A stretch of 64,000 nt of DNA from assembly GCF_014641635.1 (NCBI RefSeq), contig NZ_BMIC01000005.1:1-64000 (forward strand), written 5' to 3'. The DNA is from Aquaticitalea lipolytica (GTDB lineage: Bacteria; Bacteroidota; Bacteroidia; Flavobacteriales; Flavobacteriaceae). Positions 25,001-34,601 of this stretch are shown here, one piece after another (within the stretch, counting starts at the first letter, position 1; every line of letters begins with the position of its first letter). The position numbers and the translations under genes are program-made. The notes beneath the pieces were generated by a model. The model worked only from the letters and a program-made list of their open reading frames with translations, ran no database searches and had not been told where the DNA came from.

Positions 25001-28000
25001 AATGATTTTATTTGTTCTAAAACTTCTAGTTTTAAGTTAATCTCATTAGCTTCTGGCCAAACATCAGTTGGTGACAATGTTCCTGTAGACACTTGCAATG
25101 GCACTTCAATTTGATAAAAATTTTGAGTAAAATCATTACCCATTCTAATAAAACCAACCAACTCACCATCAGACAAATTAATTCCTTCTTGAGGCTCAGC
25201 GTGAATAAACATTCTTAGCTTGTTATACTGACGCATGTCTATGTTTATATTTTTAAAGACTCCTCTAGAGTCTTCAGGCTCAAGGTCACATACTTCGACT
25301 ACTAATGATTGTTCGTTTTGTCTTATGATATTATTGTTATTGTTCAGTTGCTCTAAAACAACTCCAGGAGGTAACACATAATTTCCTTCGTTTTGTTGTA
25401 ACCCAATAATCCCAACATTTAATTCAGTATTATCGTTGTCATTATTTGGTTCGTCATCTAAAGTTAATCTGTAACGTCTCCAATCGCTTCTTACTAAATC
25501 TAGGGTTGCAAACCTTAATACTGTTGATTGAGAAAACTCTTTTAAATATAATCTGGCAAATCTAACTGAACGAATATCGGTAATCCCTCCTATTGCTCTA
25601 GTTGGGCTAGCAATTGGAATTCTAAATTGGTACCATTTGACCTCACGTGTTTGGCCATTAGGCAGAGTTACGTTTTTAACTTTTATATCGTTTATTTGAG
25701 TGTTATTTGGATCAGAAAGTGTAGCAGGCGTAATATTAATTTCATACTCAAAATAACTATCTATAGTATTCATTGTATTATCTCTATTAATATCTTCTAC
25801 ATCAGGTTGAGGAGTAGAACCTCTATTGGTATCTGTAAATGTATCTGGAGAGTTACCCTCTAATCCATTATACAGTTTATAACGCTCAAAAATATCACCA
25901 TCTGCTTGTAAAAAATACTTGTAATTGTCTTTAGATGGATCTTCTAATCCTGCAAAAGGAGTATATCTTGGATCTCCAGGTACAGCTTCTTCTGAATCAT
26001 CATAACCATCATAACCAACATCTTGATTTCTTCGTTGTTGACCTGTAGTTGAAAACGCATAAATTAAAGATTGATTTCTTGGTACAATACTTCCATAAAC
26101 AGTTGGAGCTAAAAAACTAATATCTCCATCTTCAGGCAACCCGTTCTCGAATTGTTTTTTTCCGTCTTTTAAAATATCTTCTGAAATATTACCAAGATTA
26201 ACTGTAAGTTTTCCTCCTGGGTTTGTAGTATTATCTAAAAATGGGTCTTGTACCCAAAACTCTATATACTCAACATTAGCTTGCTCAAAATCTGTAGACG
26301 TTATTTGTCTGGTAATACCAGCCCAACTATTGTTAGGTGCAGTTAAAGTACCTGTTGCTATATCAATGTTATTTGTTTGAAAATTATAAGGACCTCTTTC
26401 GGTTGGATAATATGCTAAATCTAATGTTGGAATTACAGTGCTTTGTCCTTGCACTACATCTATTTGAGGAAAAACTTCATCAATAAAAACTCTCCTTGTA
26501 TATAAATTAGAAACATCATCATCACTTATACCACTAGGTCTTTGATTACTATAAAAAATAGGATCTACTGTGTACCAGTTAAGCATAGCTCTGTTAAATC
26601 CGTTTTCAATACCATTATCATCTTCATTTGCTGTTATACCAAGCTGTTTTGGTCTACTAGATAAAAACCAAGATTGAGGTGATAATAAATCTATAGAGCC
26701 TTGTGTGCCTTCAAAATCATCAACATAAGCAGTTGCTTCTCCTTCAAAATCTGTGCCCTTTGGTGCTCCTGGCGCCAAGTATGCAAACTCTCCTCTTACA
26801 GATAAGTTTGATGGCACATCAGTATCAATATTTGGTAATTTATTAGCTAATCGAGTTAAAAAAGGAACTTCGGTTGAATAATTTCCGTTAAGTCCAAATA
26901 TGGTATTGTTTATAGATTCTGTATTGTAATTTGCTTTCTGGGTAATTGGTCGCTCATTCAAATTTAAAAACGTTGCTCCTAATACAAATTTTTCATTAAA
27001 CTGATGCTCTACATTAATCCCTGTAAAACGACGTGTTTGTTGTCCAAATACTGCATTGTTTTCTACTGAAACATTTATTGGAGTATTAGATGCTTTTAGG
27101 GCTTCATCTAAAATTTGTACACGTCCTAATTGATAATTTACTGTATAATCAATACCTTCAACTAATACTCTTCCTCCTGCTGTTACTTTAACAGAGCCTC
27201 TTGGCACATTAAAAGCTCCAATAGGAATACCATCTCCTCCTGATGATTTATAACGCCCTTTTAATTGAAATTTATTTTTTTCACTTTCATCTAAAGCTGC
27301 TGTTTTAGTGGCTTTATAAAGAATGTCATATACATATTTTTCTTGATTAGGATTGGTATAAACATCTTGCTCGTAGTCTGCTGCATTGTTATTTGGGTTA
27401 CCATCATCATCTAAAATATCAAATAAATATCGTCCAAAAGGTTCAACTTTTGTAAAGATTATTTTTCCATTTTGAATTAAAACTGTTTGTCCAGGAACAA
27501 AATCGAAAAAACCGTCACCACCTGTTTGAGGATCATTATTAAAGTTTAACCTATCTAAATGAAATAATCTTATTAAAGGTGTATCAACTATTTCGGAATC
27601 ATCTGTCGGGTCTATTGGTGTGTTACTGTTAAATGTTGGAAATGTAGTTCCATCAACAGGTTTTATATAGTTTAGAGGAGAGGCTTCAGTATAAAATATA
27701 TTTAATTTAAAATCGTCTTGACTTAATTGATAAGCTCCAGTGTCATAAATATTTTTCATCATCAAATCCCAAATAGGCTGATCTACACTAGTTATGGCAC
27801 TTTTAAGCATTTTCAACACTAAGCTATTGTTATTTATTATAGTATTCCCAGTGTTAGTATCTGTAGAAGTATCTGTAGCATTCACACCATCATTAGCAAA
27901 TTCACCAACTTGATAAACTGTACCACCAACTGTATACTGAAAGGCAACTGCTAAAACTTCGTCGTTTAACAATCGTTGATTTAATGATATATATCCCAAT

Positions 28001-29307
28001 TGTGAATGTAGAGTATAATCTGAACCTTGATTAAGTTTTCTAGCATTTTCAAGTTTACCAAAATCAAATCCTTCGTTGGCAGGAATTAAAATACCTTGCT
28101 CAACTGTAGTTATATCTCTAACTGCTGCAGTTAATTGAGAACCTGGTCCACCAATGTTTGTTGGGTCAAATGCGTTGTTTGGATTGTTTGGTAAGGCTCC
28201 TGGTTGCAAAATGTTTACAGTGGAACCAACTATTGAAGACTCTCCTAAATCTTGAAAAGCTGTAATATTTCTAACATTATTTGTTTGATTAGTTCTATTA
28301 GTTACCCAAACTTCAATACGTGTTATTTGAACATTAGTTTCTAAAAAAGGATAACGCAACATTGCTGCATCATATTTATTTCTAAAATATTGTGCTAAGA
28401 AGAAGTGTCTATTTTCGTCATAGTCTCTTGCAAAAAAAGAAAATTCTTCTAATGTCCCTCCTCCTTGTGCAACCACAGATCGTGATTGTGACTTTTGTTC
28501 AGAAAATACAGCTGTCACTCTTGTTTTACCAAATTGCAGCTCTGTTTTCACACCAAATAAACTTTGTGCTCCAGTAATTAACGAACTATTAAGTGGCATA
28601 CTAACATTACCAACTTCTATCTTCCTGATAATATCATCTTCAGTTGGTGTGTATTCTAATTTAATTAGATTCTGAAAATCGAATGTTGATTGTGTATCAT
28701 AGTTAGCTGTAACCTGAAGTCTTGTTCCAACTTTACCTAATAAACTTAAACTTATACGTTGATTAAAATCAAATGTGAAATTGCTTCTGTTACGCGGAGA
28801 AAATGTTGGGTTGTCTTGTTTTGTGAACAAAACCCCTAAATCCATTTCAACAGAACCTTGTGGTATCACTTCAATAGTATTACCTCCAAAAACAGATTCA
28901 AAAAATCCTGAATTAACATAAAACTCTGGAAGAAGATTTTTTTGTTCTTCTTCAGTTCCGTCCTTTTTTCCTGAAGCAGCATCAACTTTTTGTTTGTAAT
29001 ACAAACGCATATTTTCTTGCAAAACCAACTTTTGATATTCGGCAGGTGTAAGTATAATTGGATAATTAATATTAAACTTCCCAACTGTTTCAGTGTAAAT
29101 ATATCTGTCTGTTATTGGGTCGTATGTGTATTTTGAAACAATACTATTAGGATTTGGCATATTTATATTACCAAATGCAAAACTTGTAATAGTAGTATCT
29201 TGAGGTGTTGTTGGATCTTGAGAAAAAACTAAACTACTAAAAAGTGTAGTACTTATTAGCAGTATATATTGAATTGATTTTGAAAAAGTATAGTTAGTTG
29301 TACTCAA
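22042..29307 (-). CDS. sprA: Type IX secretion translocon / gliding protein SprA (Sov)
   Basis: A 2421-residue outer-membrane protein, the normal size for SprA. It forms the very large beta-barrel through which type IX substrates leave the cell and is needed for gliding in flavobacteria. The signal peptide is at about residues 1-29 (ending LVFSQ). Typical segments are 'NPTFSPRNRSNFTFDFNQ', 'VTANYDTQSTFDFQNLIKLEY' and 'YLAPGAPKGTDFEGEATAYVDDFEG', followed by long barrel strands ending 'TIRSGITLRYNFGN'. It starts 4 bases after ruvA and has no promoter of its own that I can see. Partner T9SS genes (gldKLMN, porV) are not in this window. Confidence 0.97.
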   Translation of the reverse strand: MSTTNYTFSKSIQYILLISTTLFSSLVFSQDPTTPQDTTITSFAFGNINMPNPNSIVSKYTYDPITDRYIYTETVGKFNINYPIILTPAEYQKLVLQENMRLYYKQKVDAASGKKDGTEEEQKNLLPEFYVNSGFFESVFGGNTIEVIPQGSVEMDLGVLFTKQDNPTFSPRNRSNFTFDFNQRISLSLLGKVGTRLQVTANYDTQSTFDFQNLIKLEYTPTEDDIIRKIEVGNVSMPLNSSLITGAQSLFGVKTELQFGKTRVTAVFSEQKSQSRSVVAQGGGTLEEFSFFARDYDENRHFFLAQYFRNKYDAAMLRYPFLETNVQITRIEVWVTNRTNQTNNVRNITAFQDLGESSIVGSTVNILQPGALPNNPNNAFDPTNIGGPGSQLTAAVRDITTVEQGILIPANEGFDFGKLENARKLNQGSDYTLHSQLGYISLNQRLLNDEVLAVAFQYTVGGTVYQVGEFANDGVNATDTSTDTNTGNTIINNNSLVLKMLKSAITSVDQPIWDLMMKNIYDTGAYQLSQDDFKLNIFYTEASPLNYIKPVDGTTFPTFNSNTPIDPTDDSEIVDTPLIRLFHLDRLNFNNDPQTGGDGFFDFVPGQTVLIQNGKIIFTKVEPFGRYLFDILDDDGNPNNNAADYEQDVYTNPNQEKYVYDILYKATKTAALDESEKNKFQLKGRYKSSGGDGIPIGAFNVPRGSVKVTAGGRVLVEGIDYTVNYQLGRVQILDEALKASNTPINVSVENNAVFGQQTRRFTGINVEHQFNEKFVLGATFLNLNERPITQKANYNTESINNTIFGLNGNYSTEVPFLTRLANKLPNIDTDVPSNLSVRGEFAYLAPGAPKGTDFEGEATAYVDDFEGTQGSIDLLSPQSWFLSSRPKQLGITANEDDNGIENGFNRAMLNWYTVDPIFYSNQRPSGISDDDVSNLYTRRVFIDEVFPQIDVVQGQSTVIPTLDLAYYPTERGPYNFQTNNIDIATGTLTAPNNSWAGITRQITSTDFEQANVEYIEFWVQDPFLDNTTNPGGKLTVNLGNISEDILKDGKKQFENGLPEDGDISFLAPTVYGSIVPRNQSLIYAFSTTGQQRRNQDVGYDGYDDSEEAVPGDPRYTPFAGLEDPSKDNYKYFLQADGDIFERYKLYNGLEGNSPDTFTDTNRGSTPQPDVEDINRDNTMNTIDSYFEYEINITPATLSDPNNTQINDIKVKNVTLPNGQTREVKWYQFRIPIASPTRAIGGITDIRSVRFARLYLKEFSQSTVLRFATLDLVRSDWRRYRLTLDDEPNNDNDNTELNVGIIGLQQNEGNYVLPPGVVLEQLNNNNNIIRQNEQSLVVEVCDLEPEDSRGVFKNINIDMRQYNKLRMFIHAEPQEGINLSDGELVGFIRMGNDFTQNFYQIEVPLQVSTGTLSPTDVWPEANEINLKLEVLEQIKSLGISNGTLANIDPTFYDVTDSGLTEVGEFDPHTMGVQRVAIKGNPNFGDIRVLMVGVKNPGQGGMDACGEIWFNELRLADLDNQGGWAAVLSMDTNIADFADISATGRRSTIGFGGIEQRPNERSREDVKQYDVVTNINLGQLLPKKWGVQIPFNYGQSEELITPEYDQFYRDIKLQSRLDAATSDQESETIKTQSEDYTKRQSINFIGVRKQRTGDAKPRFYDVENLTFNYSYNKIEHRDFEIENSLDQKIRTGVNYNYSFNPMVIEPFKENDSIFRNKYWKILKDFNFNPIPTSFSVNTDILRQFNKQKFREVDLTGGNIGLEELFRRNYRFDFQYAINYNLTKALSLNFTASNSNIVRNYFVDDVINGRQDPTLNVWDGFFDFGDPNIQSQQLQLNYEIPLYKIPTFNFIRATYSYTGDFSWQKGSDLNNNLPITDPDTNVTNTYNLGNSIQSSGTHNINSSFNMETLYKYVGLTKKQPKRNNARSSAPKGLPSNNEKQVEPKQKGNVAANSSSNSAGTKVFNTAIDILTMVKRVQINYRENNGNYLPGYLRTPGFIGTLKPTFGYTFGDQSDIRDLVARNGWLTVYPNFNEQYTEVSSKTLDFSANVELVKDLKIDFTGSRTYASNFTENFNATDTNNDGLSDTYNSLIQNTFGNFNISTSLIKTAFSKSDEVRSAAFEDFRANRLVVANRLAREFYGNSNYAVDAEGYPLGFGKNSQAVLLPSFLSAYQGANPDKVKLSAFRDVPIPNWTLKYTGFMQFAWFKKNFKRFSVTHGYRAGYTINQFRTNLDFNPADPTLDYASQNPNVLDQSGNYKSQNLYSNINLEEQFSPLIRLDFEMKNSVKIVTEIRKDRVLSLSFDNNLLTEIQGKEYIIGLGYRFKDVRIRSKMAGPGQIIKSDLNMKADISLRDNKTIIRYLDLENNQVTSGQTIWGIKYSADYAFSKNLTGIFYFDYSFSEYAISTAFPQTTIRSGITLRYNFGN

Positions 29308-29311
29308 ATCG

Positions 29312-29893
29312 TTATAAGTTTTTTAATGCTTCTTTTATAATGGTTTCAACATTGGCATCTGGTTGATTAGACACTATCTTATCTACAACACGTTCTGATT
29401 GTTTTCTTACAAATCCAAGAACTTCTAAAGCAGATAACGCTTCATCTTTGCTTGTATTGTTTTTAACCGTAGAAAGTTCGTCAATATCATACACTTTTAA
29501 AACTTTATCTTTAAGGTCTAAAATTACACGAGCTGCAGTTTTTGCACCAATCCCTTTAATAGATTGAATTAAAGCCACATCACCATGTGCAATTCCTTCT
29601 CTTACCTGTTTGGGTGTTAAAGACGACAACATAGTTCTTGCTGTGCTTGCTCCTACACCACTTACAGAAATTAATAACTTGAAAATCTCTCGTTCGGCAA
29701 TAGACGAAAAACCATACAAAGTATGAGAATCTTCTTTTACAATTAAATATGAGTAAAGCTTTAAATTCTCATTATCTGGAATTTGAGAATATGTATGTAA
29801 TGATATATTGAGTAAATAGCCTACACCATTACAGTCGATGACAACATCTGTCGGATTTTTTTCTACAAGTTTTCCTTGAATGTGTGTAATCAT
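29312..29893 (-). CDS. ruvA: Holliday junction branch migration protein RuvA
   Basis: A 193-residue protein with the RuvA N-terminal OB domain ('MITHIQGKLVEKNPTDVVIDCNGVGYLL'), two helix-hairpin-helix motifs ('LLISVSGVGASTARTML', 'LIQSIKGIGAKTAARVIL') and the C-terminal RuvB-contacting domain. It binds four-way junctions as a tetramer and loads RuvB, which is encoded 4.7 kb upstream on the same strand. A TACATTTG element lies 22 bases before its start (29916-29923), without a clear -33 TTG. Confidence 0.96.
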   Translation of the reverse strand: MITHIQGKLVEKNPTDVVIDCNGVGYLLNISLHTYSQIPDNENLKLYSYLIVKEDSHTLYGFSSIAEREIFKLLISVSGVGASTARTMLSSLTPKQVREGIAHGDVALIQSIKGIGAKTAARVILDLKDKVLKVYDIDELSTVKNNTSKDEALSALEVLGFVRKQSERVVDKIVSNQPDANVETIIKEALKNL

Positions 29894-29915
29894 GTAATAG
29901 CTTTAGTTAAAAACT

Positions 29916-29923
29916 CAAATGTA
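29916..29923 (-). promoter_or_regulatory. Possible -7 element for ruvA-sprA
   Basis: The minus strand reads TACATTTG at this position, matching TAnnTTTG. No TTG is found 19-21 bases further upstream, so this is a weak call. Confidence 0.4.
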
Positions 29924-29938
29924 ATAAAATTATTTACA

Positions 29939-32254
29939 TTATGAAGCTGATACGTTTTCTAATGATGCTTTAAGTTCTAGCTCTTTTCTTTCCTTTTGTT
30001 GTGCATCAATAACAGCGATTGCTGTCATGTTAACTATTTCGTCAACACTTGCATCTAATTGAAGAATATGTACTGGTTTTCGCATTCCCATCATAATAGG
30101 TCCAATCGATTCAGATTTATTGAGTTCTTTAAGAAGCTTGTAGGTTATATTAGCTGAGTCTAAGCTAGGAAAAATTAATGTATTTACTTTTTTGCCAACA
30201 AGTTTAGAAAATGGAAACATCTCTTCAAGCATTTCACTGTTTAAAGCAAAATCAGTTTGCAGTTCGCCATCAACAATTAAATCTGGATTAGATTCATGTA
30301 ACAGTTTTACAGCATCTCTAACCTTGGTTGTTCTAGGGCTTGGTGAAGAACCAAAATTACTAAATGAAATCATTGCCATAACTGGCTCCAAACCAAACAT
30401 TCTTACTGTTCTGGCAGTCATTTGAGCTATTTTCGCTAAATCTTCAGCAGTAGGATCAATATTAATGGATGTGTCACTCAAAAACATTGGTCCACGTTGC
30501 GTCATCATTAAATTAGTTGTTGCAATTCTTGTTGCATTTTTTGCCAATCCAATAAGCTCTAACATTGGTTTTACAACCGAAGGGTAGCTTCTTGAAAAAC
30601 CAGAAATAAGCGCATCAGCATCTCCTTCGTTTACCATCATTGCAGCGAAATAATTGCGCTCTCGCATTATTTTTTGAGCCGAATAAAGTGTTACTCCTTT
30701 ACGTTTACGTTGCTCCCAATATACTTTTGCGTACTTATTTTTACGTGCTTCCTCTTCATCAGATTTTGGATCAATAATTTGAACATTAGCTTCAAATTCA
30801 ATTTCCTCCATTAATTGAAGAATTGTTTCTCGTCTTCCTAATAAAATAGGAATAGCAATGCCTTCATCATGTGCAATTTGAGCTGCTTTTAACACATCTA
30901 AATGATCTGCTTCTGCATAAACAACTCGCTTAGGGTTCATTTTTGCTCTGTTAGTTAACAGTCTAACAATCTTATTATCAGACCCTAATCGTTCTAAAAG
31001 AGTTTCTTTGTATTTTTCCCAATCTTCAATTGGTTCTTTTGCCACGCCACTTTCCATAGCAGCTTTTGCAACAGCTGGTGGTACTTCGGCAATTAAACGA
31101 GGATCAAAAGGTTTAGGTATAATATAGTCTTTACCATACGTTAAACGTGTTTCTCCATAGGCAATGTTTACTTGTTCTGGAACTGGTTCTTTAGCAAGAT
31201 TTGCCAAAGCCTTAACAGCAGCCATTTTCATTTCTTCGTTAATCTTTGTTGCTCTAACATCTAAAGCTCCTCTGAAAATAAATGGAAATCCTAGCACATT
31301 ATTAACTTGATTAGGATGATCACTACGACCTGTAGCCATTATAATATCTTTTCTTGTATCGATTGCTAATTGATATTCAATTTCTGGATCTGGATTAGCC
31401 ATTGCAAATACAATAGGGTTTTTAGCCATCGACTTTAACATCTCTGGAGTCACTATATTAGCTGTTGACAACCCAATAAAAACGTCGGCATTATTCATTG
31501 CTTCTTCTAGTGTGTCTATTTTACGATGCGTTGCAAATTCTGTCTTCTCAGGTGTAAGCCCTTCTCTATCATCTCTAATAACACCTTTACTATCAGTCAT
31601 TACAATATTATCGCGTTTAGCACCAAAAGCTTGGTACAAACGCGTACAAGAGATTGCTGCAGCGCCTGCTCCACTAATAACAATTTTAACGTCTTCTATT
31701 TTTTTATTTGAAATTTCTAAAGCATTTAATAATGCTGCAGCCGAAATAATAGCAGTACCATGTTGATCGTCATGCATTACAGGAATATCTAATTCTGCTT
31801 TTAAACGACGTTCAATTTCAAACGCTTCTGGTGCTTTAATATCTTCTAGATTTATACCACCAAAAGTTGGCGCAATCATTTTTACAGTTTGTACAAATTC
31901 TTCAACATTTTCTGTGTTAACTTCAATATCAAACACATCAATATCAGCAAATATTTTAAATAACAATCCTTTTCCTTCCATGACAGGCTTAGAGGCTTCT
32001 GGACCAATATTACCAAGACCTAAAACTGCAGTACCATTAGATATTACTGCTACAAGGTTACCTTTAGCTGTATATTTATACACATTGTTTTTATCTTTCT
32101 CTATTTCTAAACAAGGCTCTGCTACTCCAGGAGAATATGCTAAAGATAAGTCTCTTTGTGTTGCATACTTTTTAGTAGGTACAACCTGAATTTTTCCTGG
32201 TGTTGGTTTTGCGTGATATACTAATGCTTCTCTTCGTTTACTCTGCTTACTCAT
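29939..32254 (-). CDS. maeB: NADP-dependent malic enzyme with phosphotransacetylase-like domain
   Basis: A 771-residue MaeB-type enzyme that oxidatively decarboxylates malate to pyruvate and yields NADPH. The N-terminal malic domain (about 1-430) shows 'SLAYSPGVAEPC', 'HDDQHGTAIISAAAL' and the nucleotide-binding 'IVISGAGAAAISC'. The C-terminal half (about 430-771) is the phosphate acetyl/butyryltransferase-like domain ('AISFSNFGSSPSPRTTKVRDAV'), which in this family is usually regulatory and without transferase activity. Length is normal. It lies between ruvA and queG and has a TACATTTG element 55 bases upstream. Confidence 0.95.
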   Translation of the reverse strand: MSKQSKRREALVYHAKPTPGKIQVVPTKKYATQRDLSLAYSPGVAEPCLEIEKDKNNVYKYTAKGNLVAVISNGTAVLGLGNIGPEASKPVMEGKGLLFKIFADIDVFDIEVNTENVEEFVQTVKMIAPTFGGINLEDIKAPEAFEIERRLKAELDIPVMHDDQHGTAIISAAALLNALEISNKKIEDVKIVISGAGAAAISCTRLYQAFGAKRDNIVMTDSKGVIRDDREGLTPEKTEFATHRKIDTLEEAMNNADVFIGLSTANIVTPEMLKSMAKNPIVFAMANPDPEIEYQLAIDTRKDIIMATGRSDHPNQVNNVLGFPFIFRGALDVRATKINEEMKMAAVKALANLAKEPVPEQVNIAYGETRLTYGKDYIIPKPFDPRLIAEVPPAVAKAAMESGVAKEPIEDWEKYKETLLERLGSDNKIVRLLTNRAKMNPKRVVYAEADHLDVLKAAQIAHDEGIAIPILLGRRETILQLMEEIEFEANVQIIDPKSDEEEARKNKYAKVYWEQRKRKGVTLYSAQKIMRERNYFAAMMVNEGDADALISGFSRSYPSVVKPMLELIGLAKNATRIATTNLMMTQRGPMFLSDTSINIDPTAEDLAKIAQMTARTVRMFGLEPVMAMISFSNFGSSPSPRTTKVRDAVKLLHESNPDLIVDGELQTDFALNSEMLEEMFPFSKLVGKKVNTLIFPSLDSANITYKLLKELNKSESIGPIMMGMRKPVHILQLDASVDEIVNMTAIAVIDAQQKERKELELKASLENVSAS

Positions 32255-32309
32255 ATAATCTGGATTAAATCACTTCGAAATTCGTTTTATTGAATTCGTT
32301 TTACAATAA

Positions 32310-32317
32310 CAAATGTA
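32310..32317 (-). promoter_or_regulatory. Possible -7 element for maeB
   Basis: The minus strand reads TACATTTG here; a TAG instead of TTG sits about 20 bases upstream. It is a plausible promoter for maeB, starting after the end of queG. Confidence 0.4.
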
Positions 32318-32337
32318 ATAATACTAAGGATTAAAGT

Positions 32338-33264
32338 CTAATCTTTTAAGAATTGAATATTTCTTTTTAATCCAGAAAATTTTGTGCGTTTAACAGCTGA
32401 ATCTTTAAATATTTTTTTAAAAACATCTTCTGTTATCTCTTCCCAATCTTTTTTGGTCATTGATAATAATTCAGGATTAGGATTAAATAGTGGCTCGTTA
32501 TGTGATTTTGAAAATCGATTCCAAGGACATACATCTTGGCAAACATCACAACCAAACATCCAATCATCAAATTGTCCTTTAAATTCTGTTGGAATATTTT
32601 CTTTTAACTCTATTGTAAAATAAGAAATGCACTTACTACCATCAACAACATAAGGCTCTGTTATAGCTTGAGTTGGACAAGCATCGATACATGCTGTACA
32701 GGTACCACAATGGTCTGTTGTTGGTAAATCGTATTCTAAATCTAAATCAATAATTAACTCGGCAATAAAATAAAATGAACCCACTTGCTGTGTTAATAAA
32801 TTACTGTGTTTCCCAATCCAACCTAATCCGCTTTTTGCTGCCCAAGCTTTATCTAAAACTGGAGCAGAATCTACAAAAGCTCTACCACTCACATCTCCTA
32901 TTTCATCTTGAATAAAATTTAATAGTGATTTAAGCTTGTCTTTAATAACAAAGTGATAGTCTGTACCAAAAGCATATTTTGACAACTTATAACTTTCTGA
33001 ATTTTGGACTTCTGATGGATAATAATTCAACAATAAAGAAATGACACTTTTAGAATCTTCAACCAATTTTGTTGGGTCTAAACGTTTATCAAAATGATTT
33101 TCCATGTATTGCATTTCGCCATGCATGTTGTTTTTTAACCACTTTTCTAGTCTTGGTGCTTCAGCTTCTAAAAACTGTGCCTTACTAATACCACAAGACA
33201 AAAAGCCAAGACGTTTAGCTTCAGCTTTAATTAAACTTGTATTATGATTCTTAGAGTTAATCAT
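32338..33264 (-). CDS. queG: Epoxyqueuosine reductase QueG
   Basis: A 308-residue cobalamin- and Fe-S-dependent enzyme that makes the last step of queuosine formation in tRNA. Two 4Fe-4S ligating clusters are visible: '[16 protein letters not shown]' (near residue 190) and '[14 protein letters not shown]' (near 240). The N-terminal part ('[14 protein letters not shown]', '[17 protein letters not shown]') binds cobalamin in the family. Length is a little short of the 350-380 of the E. coli protein, which has extra C-terminal HEAT repeats; this form is normal for Bacteroidota. The gene starts 2 bases after the P450 gene ends. Confidence 0.95.
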   Translation of the reverse strand: MINSKNHNTSLIKAEAKRLGFLSCGISKAQFLEAEAPRLEKWLKNNMHGEMQYMENHFDKRLDPTKLVEDSKSVISLLLNYYPSEVQNSESYKLSKYAFGTDYHFVIKDKLKSLLNFIQDEIGDVSGRAFVDSAPVLDKAWAAKSGLGWIGKHSNLLTQQVGSFYFIAELIIDLDLEYDLPTTDHCGTCTACIDACPTQAITEPYVVDGSKCISYFTIELKENIPTEFKGQFDDWMFGCDVCQDVCPWNRFSKSHNEPLFNPNPELLSMTKKDWEEITEDVFKKIFKDSAVKRTKFSGLKRNIQFLKD

Positions 33265-33266
33265 TT

Positions 33267-34601
33267 TTATTTTGAAGTAAATTTCATTTCTACATCTAGA
33301 GGTTTTAATGTAATTAACGGATTTAATTTTACTTCTGCTTTATTGGTTTCTATATTAAATTTATTAATAATTGTATTTACTACGAGCATCATTTCATACA
33401 TAGCAAAATTATTACCAATACATAATCTTGGGCCAGCTCCAAATGGCATATAATATGCTGCTGTTTTTTTCTTGTTTTTATCAGAAAAACGCTCTGGTTG
33501 AAATTTATCTGCATCTTCCCAATAATTAATGTTCCTATGCATTTCATAAATAGAAATTCCTATTAGAGTTCCTTTTTTAATATGATAATTCCCTAAAACA
33601 TCATCTTCGAGAGCAACACGATCTGTTATCCAAGCCGAAGGATATAACCGCATGCTTTCTTCAACGCACATTTTTATAAAATTGAGCTTTGGTAATGTTT
33701 CAAAAGCTAAAGTATTGTTATCTAAATTGACACTCTCACTTTTAGCTTTATTCAATTCTTCTTTATTGTTTGCAAGTAAAAATAACGTAAAGGTTAAGGC
33801 ATTTGCAGTTGTTTCGTGACCTGCTACAAAGAGTATTAAAATCTCATCAATAAGCTGAGTGTTTGTCATTGATGTTCCATCTTCATATTTTGCTTTTAAA
33901 AGCATATCTAATAAATCGTCATGCTCTTCTGTAGAGGCTCTTCGAGTTTCTATAATGTTATTAATAATAGCTCTACTTTCTTTAACTAACTTCATATTAT
34001 GCTTTATATCGCCTTTGAGTATAAACCATAATCTTTTATGAGGTTGCCTAATATCTTTTACAATAAATTTTTGAAGTGTTTCAATAATTACTTGCAGTCT
34101 TTTAAGTGTATGTTTTTCTGCGGAATAATTAAATAGTGATTTTGCTACCACCTGAAAAGCTAGCTCATTCATTAAAGGATATAGCTGCACAAAATCATCA
34201 GATTTTAAGTTTTTAATCTGCTCATTTACTGTTTGATTAATTATTGCAACAAGATTATTAATCTTTTCTTTATGAAATGCTGGTTGAATAAGTCTTCTTT
34301 GTTGCAGCCAATAATCTCCTGTTGAAGTTAATAAACCATAACCAATATACTTTGATAAAAATTTAGTCTGTAACTTCGATTTTTCGTAAACCTTATGGTG
34401 CTTTTGTAAAATATGCTTTGCTAGCTCTGCATCTTTAGTAAGTATGATTTGTTTACTAAAAAATGGTTTAATAGAAAAAGACCCTTCATTACTTTCATTA
34501 AAATATCTTTTATGAAAAGGGATTGGGTTTTTGGTGATTTCAGAAGAATTAAATAAAAATTTAAAGAATGATACTTTATATGGATACTTGTAGTTTGGCA
34601 T
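33267..34601 (-). CDS. Cytochrome P450
   Basis: A 444-residue soluble P450 monooxygenase. The I-helix motif '[12 protein letters not shown]' (acid/alcohol pair ETT), the K-helix 'EESMRLYP' (ExxR), the 'FQPERF' segment and the heme-binding loop '[10 protein letters not shown]' with the cysteine ligand at residue 394 are all present, so the enzyme looks intact. The substrate cannot be told; the general form resembles bacterial relatives of the CYP102/CYP4-like clans. No ferredoxin or reductase lies nearby. Its ATG shares one base with the ruvB stop (TAATG), which implies translational coupling with ruvB and queG. Confidence 0.93.
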   Translation of the reverse strand: MPNYKYPYKVSFFKFLFNSSEITKNPIPFHKRYFNESNEGSFSIKPFFSKQIILTKDAELAKHILQKHHKVYEKSKLQTKFLSKYIGYGLLTSTGDYWLQQRRLIQPAFHKEKINNLVAIINQTVNEQIKNLKSDDFVQLYPLMNELAFQVVAKSLFNYSAEKHTLKRLQVIIETLQKFIVKDIRQPHKRLWFILKGDIKHNMKLVKESRAIINNIIETRRASTEEHDDLLDMLLKAKYEDGTSMTNTQLIDEILILFVAGHETTANALTFTLFLLANNKEELNKAKSESVNLDNNTLAFETLPKLNFIKMCVEESMRLYPSAWITDRVALEDDVLGNYHIKKGTLIGISIYEMHRNINYWEDADKFQPERFSDKNKKKTAAYYMPFGAGPRLCIGNNFAMYEMMLVVNTIINKFNIETNKAEVKLNPLITLKPLDVEMKFTSK

